DNA of 64,000 nt from Gammaproteobacteria bacterium (GTDB lineage Bacteria > Pseudomonadota > Gammaproteobacteria > Xanthomonadales > SZUA-36), in NCBI GenBank assembly GCA_021772915.1, contig JAJFLB010000018.1, forward strand, positions 1 to 64,000. The letters are read 5' to 3'. Below the pieces are notes generated by a model that worked only from the letters and a program-made list of their open reading frames with translations, did not search any database and had not been told where the DNA came from. Positions within the stretch are counted from its first letter, which is position 1. Each line of letters opens with the position of its first letter. Shown here piece after piece: positions 43,918 to 52,943 of this stretch. Position numbers and translations under genes: made by a program.

Positions 43918-44655
43918 TCAAACATCCAATTCTGTTGCATGTGCATACCAATCCCATTTGCTCCATATGCGAAATCGCATCAGTATTTCTCGTGGGGCAT
44001 CAACAGCAGGTGCAATCCATATATCAATCGTATTAGATCGGTGAAAATGTTGGCCAGATGTCTCCAATAGCTCGTTAACATTCTCAATGAACTGATCGCC
44101 ACAATCATTAACGTGGTAAAGCTCAATTCTTCGCGGTGGTTCTACAACCTGTTCATCGAAAACCCAAAGTGCTCCTCTAGTAAGCTTGTGGCAAAACCCA
44201 TCCACCATAGGCACTGGCAAGGGGATCGCAGGTAGTTCAGTTACAGGGACACCTTCGGCTGGCCCAAGTCCAGCGAGTATTGCTCGAGTGTCAATCAAGG
44301 CCCCGTTTAAAGTGTCACCCAAAATTTCCCGCTGTAACGCCAATCGTGCTCTGCTATCAGCCTCATCGCGGCCTTCACCTGGATTCATCGCACGCAATGA
44401 CTTCTCATAGATCCCGATCGCACCAGGGTGATTTGGCCCTAAGCTCAGACCAATTCGAGTTCCAAGATTCTGTTCAAGTTTACTCAACCGCGTATTACAG
44501 CCCCGACAACAAGGAGCAGTCCATCGTTCAAGGTCTGGCGGCGTATCATCCGGATACCAACCACGAGGTAGCACATGGTCACGGGTTCGTTGATCTCGTG
44601 GAAACCGGTCCAAGCAGTGAATGCACCTAAAGAGCTCTTCAGTTCTGCAGTTCAT
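43918..44655 (-). CDS. HNH-endonuclease-like protein
   Basis: Protein of 245 residues whose N-terminus has an HNH-type zinc pattern: FRCIHCLDRFPRDQRTRDHVLPRGWYP, then CCRGCNTRLSKLEQNLGTRIG. The two CxxC pairs and DHVLP fit the metal-finger HNH fold. The C-terminal 150 residues (RGALWVFDEQVVEPPRRIELYHVND; TIDIWIAPAVDAPREILMRFRIW) are unfamiliar. A GTG at 44667 is an alternative start. It is the cassette-group gene closest to tRNA-Thr; no attC is visible between it and the next small gene 37 bp on. Confidence 0.72.
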   Translation of the reverse strand: MNCRTEELFRCIHCLDRFPRDQRTRDHVLPRGWYPDDTPPDLERWTAPCCRGCNTRLSKLEQNLGTRIGLSLGPNHPGAIGIYEKSLRAMNPGEGRDEADSRARLALQREILGDTLNGALIDTRAILAGLGPAEGVPVTELPAIPLPVPMVDGFCHKLTRGALWVFDEQVVEPPRRIELYHVNDCGDQFIENVNELLETSGQHFHRSNTIDIWIAPAVDAPREILMRFRIWSKWDWYAHATELDV

Positions 44656-44908
44656 CTGTACGAACACCCTTTATAGCAGAGTCTTGATTTCAATAGGGTA
44701 TATCATTCAGGGGGATTACTCGAAGATTCAAGCATCGGGCGTGGTGTCTGTAGGAAATCCACTCGGAGCAGTGTCAGAATATTGCTTCCGGTCTCAGTGC
44801 GCTTGAAAACGGCGCTTTTTCACCTATAAAACACTTACGCCATGCCAGATGAGACAGTCTGACGTCGTATTCATCTAATATATATAATTGAATTTAAAGT
44901 ATTTAAAC
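44656..44908. other. Spacer between cassette cluster and tRNA-Thr
   Basis: About 250 bp, A/T-rich close to the tRNA 3' end. I see no attI, integrase, attC or convincing promoter, and no second copy of the tRNA 3' end at the far side of the cassette region, so tRNA-site integration cannot be shown. Confidence 0.5.
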
Positions 44909-44984
44909 TGGTGCCGACAAGAAGATTCGAACTTCTGACCTACGCATTACGAATGCGCCGCTCTACCAACTGAGCTATGCCGGC
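44909..44984 (-). tRNA. tRNA-Thr (anticodon CGU)
   Basis: A 76-nt cloverleaf on the minus strand: acceptor GCCGGCA pairs with TGTCGGC (one G-T), D-arm GCTCAGTTGGTAGAGC, anticodon stem GCGCA/TGCGT with loop TTCGTAA (anticodon CGT, reading ACG), T-arm AGAAGTTCGAATCTTCT, discriminator A and encoded CCA. Confidence 0.95.
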
Positions 44985-45218
44985 ACTAAGGGGCGGCAAG
45001 TATATGCAAATCAGCAGCCTGCGACAATACCGTCCTGGCAGTCCGTCGGACTCGTTGTGCCTTGCTGTGAAAAACCCAAACGCTACTGGCGCAATATTTC
45101 CTTACATAAACTCAAATCCCGGCCCACGTTCCATACTGACAATTTACTCTGGTCATGAGCCCAGCGTGCTTGGAGAATGAATGGCCTCATGGGAATGACA
45201 TTAAGAGGGAAGCAAATA

Positions 45219-45743
45219 GTGTTCGTGCCACACATCATTAGGCGTAAGTATCATCGCACCACCGTTAACACCAGACACCGCTGCAACGGTTTCAGTTTAC
45301 TGGAAGTGCTTATTGCCAGTACAGTTTTTTCACTGGGAATGGCTGGATTGGCAGCTCTTTTGCTGGCCAGCATCAGTGGTTCTGCCGCTGCCAGGCGGAT
45401 GGGAATGGCGTCCATGGCGGCAGCCAGTCTGGCGGAACAAATTCGCCTGAACCCCACCGCTTTGCACCGCTACCTGGACCCTCCGGAATCCATTTCACAA
45501 CTCTGCACGGGTACCAACGAGTGCACGGCTGATCAGCAGGCTGATTACGATTTCAAACACTGGCAACTGGACCTGTCAGACAACATCCCCGGCGCCTTGG
45601 GCGTCGTCTGCCATGACGCGACACCGCAGGATGGGGCTTATGACAGCAACCGCTGTGACGGCAGTGGGTCCGTCGCCATAAAAATATTCTGGCGTGACCC
45701 CGCTGGTGAGAACCAACACGCACTCGGTCTCAAGGTCAACTGA
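45219..45743 (+). CDS. pilV: Type IV pilus minor pilin PilV
   Basis: Prepilin-like protein of 174 residues. The cleavage site is G|FSLLEVLIASTVFSLGMAGLAALLL with Glu at +5, the PilV signature. Downstream DYDFKHWQLDLSDNIPGALG and IKIFWRD also fit PilV. The start is uncertain: a GTG at 45219 with GAGGGAAG upstream gives a 24-residue leader; the frame is open to an ATG at 45177. First gene of pilVWXE; part of the priming complex of the pilus in the inner membrane. Confidence 0.85.
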   Translation: MFVPHIIRRKYHRTTVNTRHRCNGFSLLEVLIASTVFSLGMAGLAALLLASISGSAAARRMGMASMAAASLAEQIRLNPTALHRYLDPPESISQLCTGTNECTADQQADYDFKHWQLDLSDNIPGALGVVCHDATPQDGAYDSNRCDGSGSVAIKIFWRDPAGENQHALGLKVN

Positions 45744-46517
45744 ATGGCGGCCATCTCACGCCACGGGCGCAATACGCGGATTCGCGTGGCCGGCTTCACG
45801 CTGATTGAAGTGCTGATTGCTGTATTGCTCTCCGCATTTTTGATTGCCGCTGTCGTACAGCTCCTTTCCAGCAGCACCCACGCTTACCGCTTGCAGCTGA
45901 GTCAAAGCCAGCTCGCCGAGTCAGCCCGCTACGCACGCGGTGTATTGGTTTCACATATTAACCAGGCCGGTTACCGGCCAGAGCCCTGGATGATGCAATC
46001 CGAACTACACGCCGTGACAACTGACAGCGCAAATGGCAGCACTCGTGCGGGTGATCAATTGGGTTTGCAACGCTGGTCCCGGATGAACTGCTATGGAAAC
46101 GTGAACCCCGTCCGGGGGAGCCGTGGTCAAGCTGCATTTCACCTGCTCAAGGTGAGCTTTCGTGTCAACAAGTCAAGCAATCTTTCCATGACCTGTCGCT
46201 ACGGTCCTGAACCCTCGCGACTACGCACCCAAATCAACAACTTTGGCCTGGTGGAGGGCATTGAGTCGATGCAAATCCTGTACGCGGAAAATCAACTCGT
46301 TGACGGCAGTGGTGACAACTGGGTCACCGCTCAGGCCTGGCAAACTGAAAACGCGGTTCGGGCAATCAGGATCGCCTTGCTACTGGCAACAAAGGCGAGT
46401 TTCAACCAGGGAGCCACCGGACAAATCACCCTGCTGGACCAGACCCTGGACGGTTCCGCGGATGGGCGACTGCGCAAAGTAGTTTCCTTCACAGCAGCCA
46501 TTCGCGGCAGATTGTAG
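45744..46517 (+). CDS. pilW: Type IV pilus minor pilin PilW
   Basis: Protein of 257 residues with prepilin site G|FTLIEVLIAVLLSAFLIAAVVQL after a basic 17-residue leader; ARYARGVLVSHINQAGYRPEP and VRAIRIALLLAT are typical of PilW. The ATG follows the pilV stop directly. PilW acts with the other minor pilins to start pilus assembly. Confidence 0.9.
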   Translation: MAAISRHGRNTRIRVAGFTLIEVLIAVLLSAFLIAAVVQLLSSSTHAYRLQLSQSQLAESARYARGVLVSHINQAGYRPEPWMMQSELHAVTTDSANGSTRAGDQLGLQRWSRMNCYGNVNPVRGSRGQAAFHLLKVSFRVNKSSNLSMTCRYGPEPSRLRTQINNFGLVEGIESMQILYAENQLVDGSGDNWVTAQAWQTENAVRAIRIALLLATKASFNQGATGQITLLDQTLDGSADGRLRKVVSFTAAIRGRL

Positions 46518-47194
46518 TGGGCACCCACAAGACCACAGCCGATGATGGTCGTGGTAGAACCGAACGAGGCATCGTTTTGCTACTTTGCCTGCTTTTGCTG
46601 ACCGCGTTGACACTGCTTGGCCTGTCAGCTTCTTCCGACGCGGTTTTACAAAACCAGCTCGTTTCCAACTTCAGGGACACGGAACTTGCCAAACAATCCG
46701 CAAGTGCCGCCCTTCGGTGGGCAGAACGATGGCTATCTGAACTGGACAGTCCACCCCCAGAACCGTGCGACAACGACTGCAGCGGTCCATTTCTTCATGC
46801 CAATGGAAGCTTGCCCATACACCCCGAGCACGAGGATCTCTCCTGGTGGCAGACCAACGGCCAGGAAGCCGGCATCAATGCACCGGTAGGTGGGCCGATT
46901 TCAACATTAACCGCCAACAGTGACAATCCACCCCATTGGGTTATCGAATTGGCGCACGAAGACCCGCCGACTGCTGACAACTCCACCCACACACAGGCCT
47001 GGTATCGTCTGCTGGCACGAGCCAGCGGAGAAAAAGATACCACCATATCGGTGGTGGAAAGTATCGTAGTGCGATCGTGGCCACCTTCAAACAACGCTAA
47101 TTTCCAAACGGCCGATAACCATGGATCGAATGCCTGCCCTGAGTCCTCGCCGGCGGCCAGGTGCGGACGCGTGTCCTGGCGGCAAGTACGATGA
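46517..47194 (+). CDS. pilX: Type IV pilus minor pilin PilX
   Basis: Protein of 225 residues with PilX-type start RG|IVLLLCLLLLTALTLLGLSASSDAVLQNQLVSNFRD, in which Glu5 is absent as usual for PilX, followed by AKQSASAALRWAERWL. The GTG overlaps the pilW stop by one base and the end overlaps pilE (ATGA). PilX normally links to PilY1, but no pilY1 gene follows here. Confidence 0.9.
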   Translation: MGTHKTTADDGRGRTERGIVLLLCLLLLTALTLLGLSASSDAVLQNQLVSNFRDTELAKQSASAALRWAERWLSELDSPPPEPCDNDCSGPFLHANGSLPIHPEHEDLSWWQTNGQEAGINAPVGGPISTLTANSDNPPHWVIELAHEDPPTADNSTHTQAWYRLLARASGEKDTTISVVESIVVRSWPPSNNANFQTADNHGSNACPESSPAARCGRVSWRQVR

Positions 47195-47634
47195 ACCGTA
47201 CAAGGACTCAAATCCCCCCAGGCCCAGTATATGGGTTCACACTATATGGGTTCACACTAATCGAGTTGGTCATCGTTGTCGCACTGGTGGGTGTGTTGCT
47301 AACCCTGGCAGTCCCGAGTTTTCAAAGTCACATGCTTAGAGTGCATCGAACCCAGGCTGTGCGGTTACTGCTGCAAGCCGCCATGTGCCAGGAGCGTCTG
47401 TATGCCATTGAGGGAAAATACAACACCGCCCAATGCCGGCCCGATACCAAGCACCAACACTACCAGTTCAAATACCTATCGGCAGACAGTCAGGGGCACG
47501 GCTACCTCGCCATGGCCTCACCAAAGGGGGCGCAACTTGCTGACCCCTGTGGCACCCTGTCATTGGATCAAAGCGGGGTCAGGGGAGTCAGTGCAAAAAA
47601 TATCAAGGTGGCGAAGTGCTGGAATGGTCGTTAG
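47191..47634 (+). CDS. pilE: Minor pilin PilE with duplicated processing site
   Basis: Prepilin of 147 residues. The canonical site is G20|FTLIELVIVVALVGVLLTLAVPSFQ with Glu at +5. Five residues earlier there is an extra YG|FTL caused by a perfect 15-bp tandem duplication (TATATGGGTTCACAC twice, about 47228-47258). Only the second site has Glu5, so it is likely the one used by prepilin peptidase. CQERLYAIEGKYNTAQC fits PilE-type minor pilins. The ATG overlaps the pilX stop. Confidence 0.88.
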   Translation: MNRTRTQIPPGPVYGFTLYGFTLIELVIVVALVGVLLTLAVPSFQSHMLRVHRTQAVRLLLQAAMCQERLYAIEGKYNTAQCRPDTKHQHYQFKYLSADSQGHGYLAMASPKGAQLADPCGTLSLDQSGVRGVSAKNIKVAKCWNGR

Positions 47635-47646
47635 GTCCATCAAAAT

Positions 47647-48609
47647 TTAGCGGTTAACAGGCTCGGTCTTTACACGTAACTCTTTGGGCAGTGCAAACTC
47701 CATGCCCTCGGCAACCCCTTTTATGTCATCGACTACACTCGCTCCCCGTAGCTGTAGATGATCGATCACACCAGCAACCAGACTTTCCGGTGCTGAAGCC
47801 CCGGCAGTTAAGCCGACCTTGTCAACACTCTCCAGCCATTCAGGTCGGATGTCCTGGGCACCGTCGATCAGGTAGGCCGGTACACCCTGCTTTTCAGCCA
47901 ACTCCCGCAAACGGTTGGAATTGGAACTGTTAACCGAACCCACGACCAGTACAAGGTCAACATCCTCGGCCATACCCTTAACCGCATTCTGACGGTTCTG
48001 TGTGGCGTAACAGATGTCATCATGTTTGGGGCCAATAATGGTGGGGAATTTTTCCTGCAAGGCAGTAATGACACCCTGGGTATCATCGACTGACAAGGTG
48101 GTTTGGGTCACATAGGCCAGGTCTTGCGGATACTTGACCCGCAATGAATCAACATCCACGGGTAGCTCTACGAGGTATATCTTGTTACCACGAGGTGGGT
48201 TATTGTGCCATTGCCCCAGGGTTCCTTCCACCTCAGGATGACCAGCGTGTCCAATTAACACCACATCACGCCCGTGCTTGCAATGCCTGACGACTTCCAT
48301 ATGTACTTTGGTCACCAAAGGGCAGGTTGCGTCGAACACTTTCAGTCCCCGCTGTGTGCCCTCTTCACGTACCGACTGCGACACGCCGTGGGCGCTGAAA
48401 ATGACTGTAGCACCGTCGGGCACATCATTGAGTTCGTCGACAAAAACAGCACCGAGCCCCGCCAGGCGATCGACTACAAATCGGTTGTGTACGACTTCAT
48501 GCCGGACATAAATGGGTGCATCAAATAATTCCAGTGCCCGCTCAACAATGTCGATTGCTCTGTCAACTCCAGCACAGAAGCCCCGGGGGTTGGCGAGCTG
48601 AATCTTCAT
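47647..48609 (-). CDS. ispH: 4-hydroxy-3-methylbut-2-enyl diphosphate reductase
   Basis: Last enzyme of the MEP isoprenoid pathway, a 4Fe-4S reductase. The 320-residue protein has the three cluster Cys in [23 protein letters not shown] and [11 protein letters not shown], plus [19 protein letters not shown] and TAGASAPE. The ATG at 48609 matches the family start; 48621 is possible. It lies 8 bp after lspA. The fkpB gene often found between them is absent. Confidence 0.96.
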   Translation of the reverse strand: MKIQLANPRGFCAGVDRAIDIVERALELFDAPIYVRHEVVHNRFVVDRLAGLGAVFVDELNDVPDGATVIFSAHGVSQSVREEGTQRGLKVFDATCPLVTKVHMEVVRHCKHGRDVVLIGHAGHPEVEGTLGQWHNNPPRGNKIYLVELPVDVDSLRVKYPQDLAYVTQTTLSVDDTQGVITALQEKFPTIIGPKHDDICYATQNRQNAVKGMAEDVDLVLVVGSVNSSNSNRLRELAEKQGVPAYLIDGAQDIRPEWLESVDKVGLTAGASAPESLVAGVIDHLQLRGASVVDDIKGVAEGMEFALPKELRVKTEPVNR

Positions 48610-48617
48610 CAACCGCG

Positions 48618-49109
48618 TCAACTTTGACGTCGTGCGGATGAGAGTAACAAACCATCAATGAGCAAGATAATAACACCACAAGTAATCGCTGAATCCGCCA
48701 AATTAAACGCTGGCCAATGCCAATCACGGTAGTACACATCAATAAAATCAACAACATAACCGTTGATAATTCGATCAATCAGGTTTCCAACTGCACCTCC
48801 GATAATCAGACCCAACGCGGCGCCGGTCAATTTCTCTGAGGTGGGCAAACGTATCAGCCACACGAGCAATACCAGCGTCACAACTGCTGCCAGGACTGTA
48901 AACAGCCAACGTTGCCAACCACCGGCATCACTCAGAAAGCTAAAAGCCGCACCGTAATTGTGTGCCAATGTCATATTCAGCCATTGGGTCAATTCTACCG
49001 GGCGGTAGAGCGTCAATGATTGCGTTGCAATTTGCTTGGTCCATAAATCCAGAACGACCAACAGCACAGCCATCGATAACCAGACAAAAATCATCTTGTT
49101 GCGGATCAA
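48618..49109 (-). CDS. lspA: Lipoprotein signal peptidase (signal peptidase II)
   Basis: Inner-membrane aspartyl protease that cleaves lipoprotein signal peptides. The 163-residue protein has four helices and the catalytic Asp motifs [22 protein letters not shown] and [11 protein letters not shown]. It sits between ileS and ispH in the usual order. Confidence 0.95.
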   Translation of the reverse strand: MIRNKMIFVWLSMAVLLVVLDLWTKQIATQSLTLYRPVELTQWLNMTLAHNYGAAFSFLSDAGGWQRWLFTVLAAVVTLVLLVWLIRLPTSEKLTGAALGLIIGGAVGNLIDRIINGYVVDFIDVYYRDWHWPAFNLADSAITCGVIILLIDGLLLSSARRQS

Positions 49110-49143
49110 TCCAGTACTCCTTCAGTGCGACCAGGCAGCCCCC

Positions 49144-51960
49144 TCAGGCGACCCTGCGCTCTTCCCCCACGCCAACTACGTTTTCGACACATCGCCCACA
49201 CAACTCAGGGTGGTCCTCGGTATCACCTACATCTTCCCGTTGATGCCAGCAACGCACACACTTGGTGTGTGCTGACGGCAGTACGGAAATCGCAATATTG
49301 CCATCTGCAAGCGCAATGGTCTCAACACCGGAAGGCGCATCCTTGAGATCCGCAAATGTCGCACCAGAGGTAATCAGCAAGAAACGCAGTTCGTCCCCAA
49401 TCGTTTCCAGCGCATCAGCCACGGCGCCATCAGCCCAGAGTGTCACATCAACAGCCAGTGAGGAACCTGCAGCGCCACTGGCTCTGAGTTGCTCAATTGC
49501 CCTGCTTACTGCATCGCGGACACTGATGAGCAGCTGCCAGTTGGCACGTTCCTGCTCAGGGTGATCCAACGTAAACAGGCCCTCATACCAGGTCGTCATA
49601 AATACACTGTCTTCGCGATCATCATCCAGGTGCTGCCAGATTTCTTCTGCTGTGTAACTCAAAACCGGTGCAATCCAGCGCACCAGGGCTTCAACAATGT
49701 GATGCATGGCCGTTTGCGCAGACCGCCGTGCACGACTGTTTGCCGGCATGGTGTACAAGCGGTCCTTAATGATATCCAGGTAGAACGCACCCATTTCCCT
49801 GCCACAGAAACGGTGAACACTCTGGTAAATTTTTTGAAACTGATAGTTGTCATAAGCCCGAATACAGTCTTCCTGGAGAATGGCCGCATTGTCAACAGCC
49901 CAGCGATCCAGCGGCAGCATTTCCGTCGCCTGCAAACACTGATCCCTGCTGAACCCATTCAGGTTGGTCAACAGGAAGCGAGCGGTGTTGCGGATTCGTC
50001 GATAGGCATCAGAAACCCGTTTGAGGATTTCGTCGGACACCGACATTTCCTGGCTATAATCCGCCGCTGCCACCCACAATCTGAGTACATCAGCACCGAG
50101 CGTATTCATGATTTTTTGCGGTGCAACTACATTACCCAGAGATTTTGACATCTTGCGGCCATCGGCATCTACCACAAAGCCGTGAGTCAACACTTGCCGA
50201 TACGGTGCCTCACCGTGCATGGCAACCGAGGTCAGTAATGACGACTGAAACCAGCCACGATGTTGATCAGAACCTTCCAGATAGATGTCAGCGGGCCGTC
50301 GCAACCCGGACCGTTCATCCAGCACACAACGATGGCTGACCCCGGAATCAAACCATACGTCCAGTATGTCCTTGACCTGCTCGTAGTCGCCTTCATCCAC
50401 ACCAAGACGCTGGAAAATATCATCTTCATACCAGCAATCGATACCGTGTTCCTGAATAAGATCGGCTGACCTTTGCATCAACTGCGTGGTATTCGGGTGC
50501 AGTTCTCCGCTTTGACGATGCATAAAAAGTGTAATTGGCACACCCCAGGTTCTTTGTCTTGAAATACACCATTCCGGACGACCCTCAACCATCGCGCTGA
50601 TACGCTCCTCGCCCCAGGCTGGAATCCAGCGTATGCCCTTGATTACCTCCAGAGCACGTGCACGTAAACCGACTTTTTCCATGTCAATAAACCACTGGGG
50701 TGTGACACGAAACGCGGTCGGTGATTTATGCCGCCAGCAATGCGGGTAGCTATGCAAAAAAGACTCATGGTTCAATAGCAACGAGTTCTTTTGCAGCAAT
50801 TCGACAATATCGTTGTTGGCATTCCAGACAAACATTCCCGCAAACAACTCGACATCCGGCAGGAACAATCCGTCAGCCCCTACCGGGCTGGTGACCGGCA
50901 GGTCATATTGCTTACCGACCAAAAAATCCTCCTCACCATGACCCGGCGCAGTATGTACAGCACCGGTACCGGCTTCCGTGGTGACATGTTCACCCAGAAT
51001 TACAGGTACCTGGTGGTCATAAAAAGGATGTCGCAACTGTAGGTGTTCCAAAGCCGCGCCCTTACAGGTGCCCAGCAATTCGGATTTTTCCAGGCCAATC
51101 CGCTCAACCACCGATTCCTGTAACTCAGCGGCAATAACAATCGCCAGGTTTTTTGCTCGCCAATGTCCTGCCACCAACACATATTCCAGCTCAGCGTTCA
51201 GGGCCACAGCCTCATTTGCCGGTAAGGTCCAGGGTGTGGTCGTCCAAATCGGGATACCCACGACATCGTGCCCCCCGTCAACGTTGAACACCTGTAACAA
51301 TTTTCTCGCGTTAACCGCCCCGAACAGTACATCGATAGCAGGCGACGACTTATCCTGGTATTCGATCTCAGCCTCGGCCAGGGCAGAGCCACAGTCAAAA
51401 CACCAGTTGACAGGTTTAACACCCTGGCTCAGGTGACCCCCTTCTATGATTTCAGCCAAGGCCCGAACCATATTGGCCTCATATGAAAAATCGCGGCTGG
51501 CATAGGGATCATCCCACTCACCCAACACACCCAGACGTTTGAATCCTTTGCGTTGCAGATCAATCTGGCGGTCGGCGTAGGCGCGACATTTTTGCCTGAA
51601 CGTACGCGCGTCCACCTTGCGACCAACCTTGCCGACTTTTTTCTCGACCTGCAGTTCAATCGGCAAGCCGTGACAATCCCAACCGGGCACATAAGGAGCC
51701 TGAAATCCCGCCATCAGACGTGATTTCACAACCATGTCCTTCAGTATCTTGTTGACTGCGTGGCCAATATGAATATCACCATTGGCATAGGGCGGACCAT
51801 CGTGCAGGATGAACAGGGGCCGACCCGCTGTATGCTCCTGGATCCGCTCATACAGCTTGCTTTGCTCCCACTGCTCCAGCATTTTTGGCTCACGGTTTGC
51901 CAGGTTGGCTTTCATCGGGAAAGCCGTTCGCGGAAGATTTATTGTGTCTTTGTAATCCAT
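49144..51960 (-). CDS. ileS: Isoleucine--tRNA ligase
   Basis: Class I synthetase of 938 residues. HIGH appears in [20 protein letters not shown] in [11 protein letters not shown], the editing domain includes [11 protein letters not shown] and [10 protein letters not shown], and the C-terminus holds a Cys4 zinc knuckle ([24 protein letters not shown]). Normal bacterial form (mupirocin-sensitive type by architecture). It starts 2 bp after ribF. Confidence 0.97.
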   Translation of the reverse strand: MDYKDTINLPRTAFPMKANLANREPKMLEQWEQSKLYERIQEHTAGRPLFILHDGPPYANGDIHIGHAVNKILKDMVVKSRLMAGFQAPYVPGWDCHGLPIELQVEKKVGKVGRKVDARTFRQKCRAYADRQIDLQRKGFKRLGVLGEWDDPYASRDFSYEANMVRALAEIIEGGHLSQGVKPVNWCFDCGSALAEAEIEYQDKSSPAIDVLFGAVNARKLLQVFNVDGGHDVVGIPIWTTTPWTLPANEAVALNAELEYVLVAGHWRAKNLAIVIAAELQESVVERIGLEKSELLGTCKGAALEHLQLRHPFYDHQVPVILGEHVTTEAGTGAVHTAPGHGEEDFLVGKQYDLPVTSPVGADGLFLPDVELFAGMFVWNANNDIVELLQKNSLLLNHESFLHSYPHCWRHKSPTAFRVTPQWFIDMEKVGLRARALEVIKGIRWIPAWGEERISAMVEGRPEWCISRQRTWGVPITLFMHRQSGELHPNTTQLMQRSADLIQEHGIDCWYEDDIFQRLGVDEGDYEQVKDILDVWFDSGVSHRCVLDERSGLRRPADIYLEGSDQHRGWFQSSLLTSVAMHGEAPYRQVLTHGFVVDADGRKMSKSLGNVVAPQKIMNTLGADVLRLWVAAADYSQEMSVSDEILKRVSDAYRRIRNTARFLLTNLNGFSRDQCLQATEMLPLDRWAVDNAAILQEDCIRAYDNYQFQKIYQSVHRFCGREMGAFYLDIIKDRLYTMPANSRARRSAQTAMHHIVEALVRWIAPVLSYTAEEIWQHLDDDREDSVFMTTWYEGLFTLDHPEQERANWQLLISVRDAVSRAIEQLRASGAAGSSLAVDVTLWADGAVADALETIGDELRFLLITSGATFADLKDAPSGVETIALADGNIAISVLPSAHTKCVRCWHQREDVGDTEDHPELCGRCVENVVGVGEERRVA

Positions 51961-51962
51961 GT

Positions 51963-52892
51963 TTATGCCTGTACGTGATCCAGGGCCTGGCGTGCCTGCC
52001 GCTCATCTTCTCGCATTTGTACCACGAGGTCATCAATAGCCGCGAAATTGGCTTCATCTCTGAGCTTTTTCACAAACTCCACTTCCAATCGCTGGCCGTA
52101 TAAATCACCGTTAAAATCAAATAGATGAACTTCAACCAGAAAACTTTCCCCACCGACAGCAGGTCGTGTACCCAGGTTCGCCACTCCATCCCGCCAACCG
52201 CTGCCCGCCCAGCATGCCTTGACTGCGAAGATGCCGGCTAATGGACTGGGTGCCACAGCTAAACGCAGGTTGGCTGTCGGATAGCCCAACTTACGGCCCA
52301 ATTGGCGGCCCCTAAAAACCTTGCCCTCCATGCGAAAGGGCCGGTCCAGTAAGCGTGCCGCCTGACCAAGATCACCTGCCGCCAGACGTGCCCGAATAAT
52401 GCTACTGGAGACCCGCTGCCCATTCATTTCCTGGGTTGCGACGGTGCTGAGCTCAAAGTCGTGTTTGTTGCCCGCCTGTCGCAAGGTGTCCAGGTCACCA
52501 CGCCGGTCCTTGCCAAAGCGAAAATCGTCACCCACCACAACAAAGTCCGGCGCGAGCACTTCCGCTACTGTCGAATTCAAGAAATCTTCTGCACTCATAT
52601 CTGCCAGGGTCTGGTTGAAGCGCATCAACCAGACCAGATCCACCCCTGCAGCAGCCAGGGAATTCAACTTCTGGCGCACCGACATCAGACGTGCCGGTGC
52701 GTTGTTTGGACCGAACCAGGTCTGGGGTAATGGTTCAAAGGTCAAAACGGCAATCGGCCGCCGGCCACCGGACAGTGACCTGCTGCGTTTGATTAAAGCC
52801 TGGTGACCCAGATGCAATCCATCAAAATTGCCAATAGTCACGACTGAAGAATGCAGTAACTGTCTCCCTGGGTTGTCCCTGATTAGCTGCAT
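51963..52892 (-). CDS. ribF: Bifunctional riboflavin kinase/FAD synthetase
   Basis: Makes FMN and FAD. The 309-residue protein has the adenylyltransferase motif [47 protein letters not shown], and the kinase part [24 protein letters not shown] and [15 protein letters not shown]. It lies between murJ and ileS, the standard gammaproteobacterial order. Confidence 0.96.
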   Translation of the reverse strand: MQLIRDNPGRQLLHSSVVTIGNFDGLHLGHQALIKRSRSLSGGRRPIAVLTFEPLPQTWFGPNNAPARLMSVRQKLNSLAAAGVDLVWLMRFNQTLADMSAEDFLNSTVAEVLAPDFVVVGDDFRFGKDRRGDLDTLRQAGNKHDFELSTVATQEMNGQRVSSSIIRARLAAGDLGQAARLLDRPFRMEGKVFRGRQLGRKLGYPTANLRLAVAPSPLAGIFAVKACWAGSGWRDGVANLGTRPAVGGESFLVEVHLFDFNGDLYGQRLEVEFVKKLRDEANFAAIDDLVVQMREDERQARQALDHVQA

Positions 52893-52943
52893 TTATGTAC
52901 GCTCAAAAGAGGCGGATTATAGCAGTCATGCAGCGTGCCCGGT

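Larger units (their letters stand above)
38187..44655. mobile_element. Integron-like gene cassette cluster without integrase
   Basis: A run of short genes separated by attC-like sites, with two opposed groups: HEPN and TIR genes on the plus strand, and HNH-like, two small proteins, membrane protein plus MBL, and DUF4238 on the minus strand. Two sites (41891-41956, 43565-43642) have clear attC structure, and genes begin 7-16 nt after their R' boxes as in cassettes. No intI gene is present, so this fits a CALIN (cluster of attC lacking integrase). It ends about 250 bp from tRNA-Thr. Confidence 0.7.

Noticed and set aside
44656-44984. Integration at tRNA-Thr with a duplicated tRNA 3' end
   Set aside because: No second copy of the tRNA 3' end was found at the far border of the cassette region, and no integrase is present.
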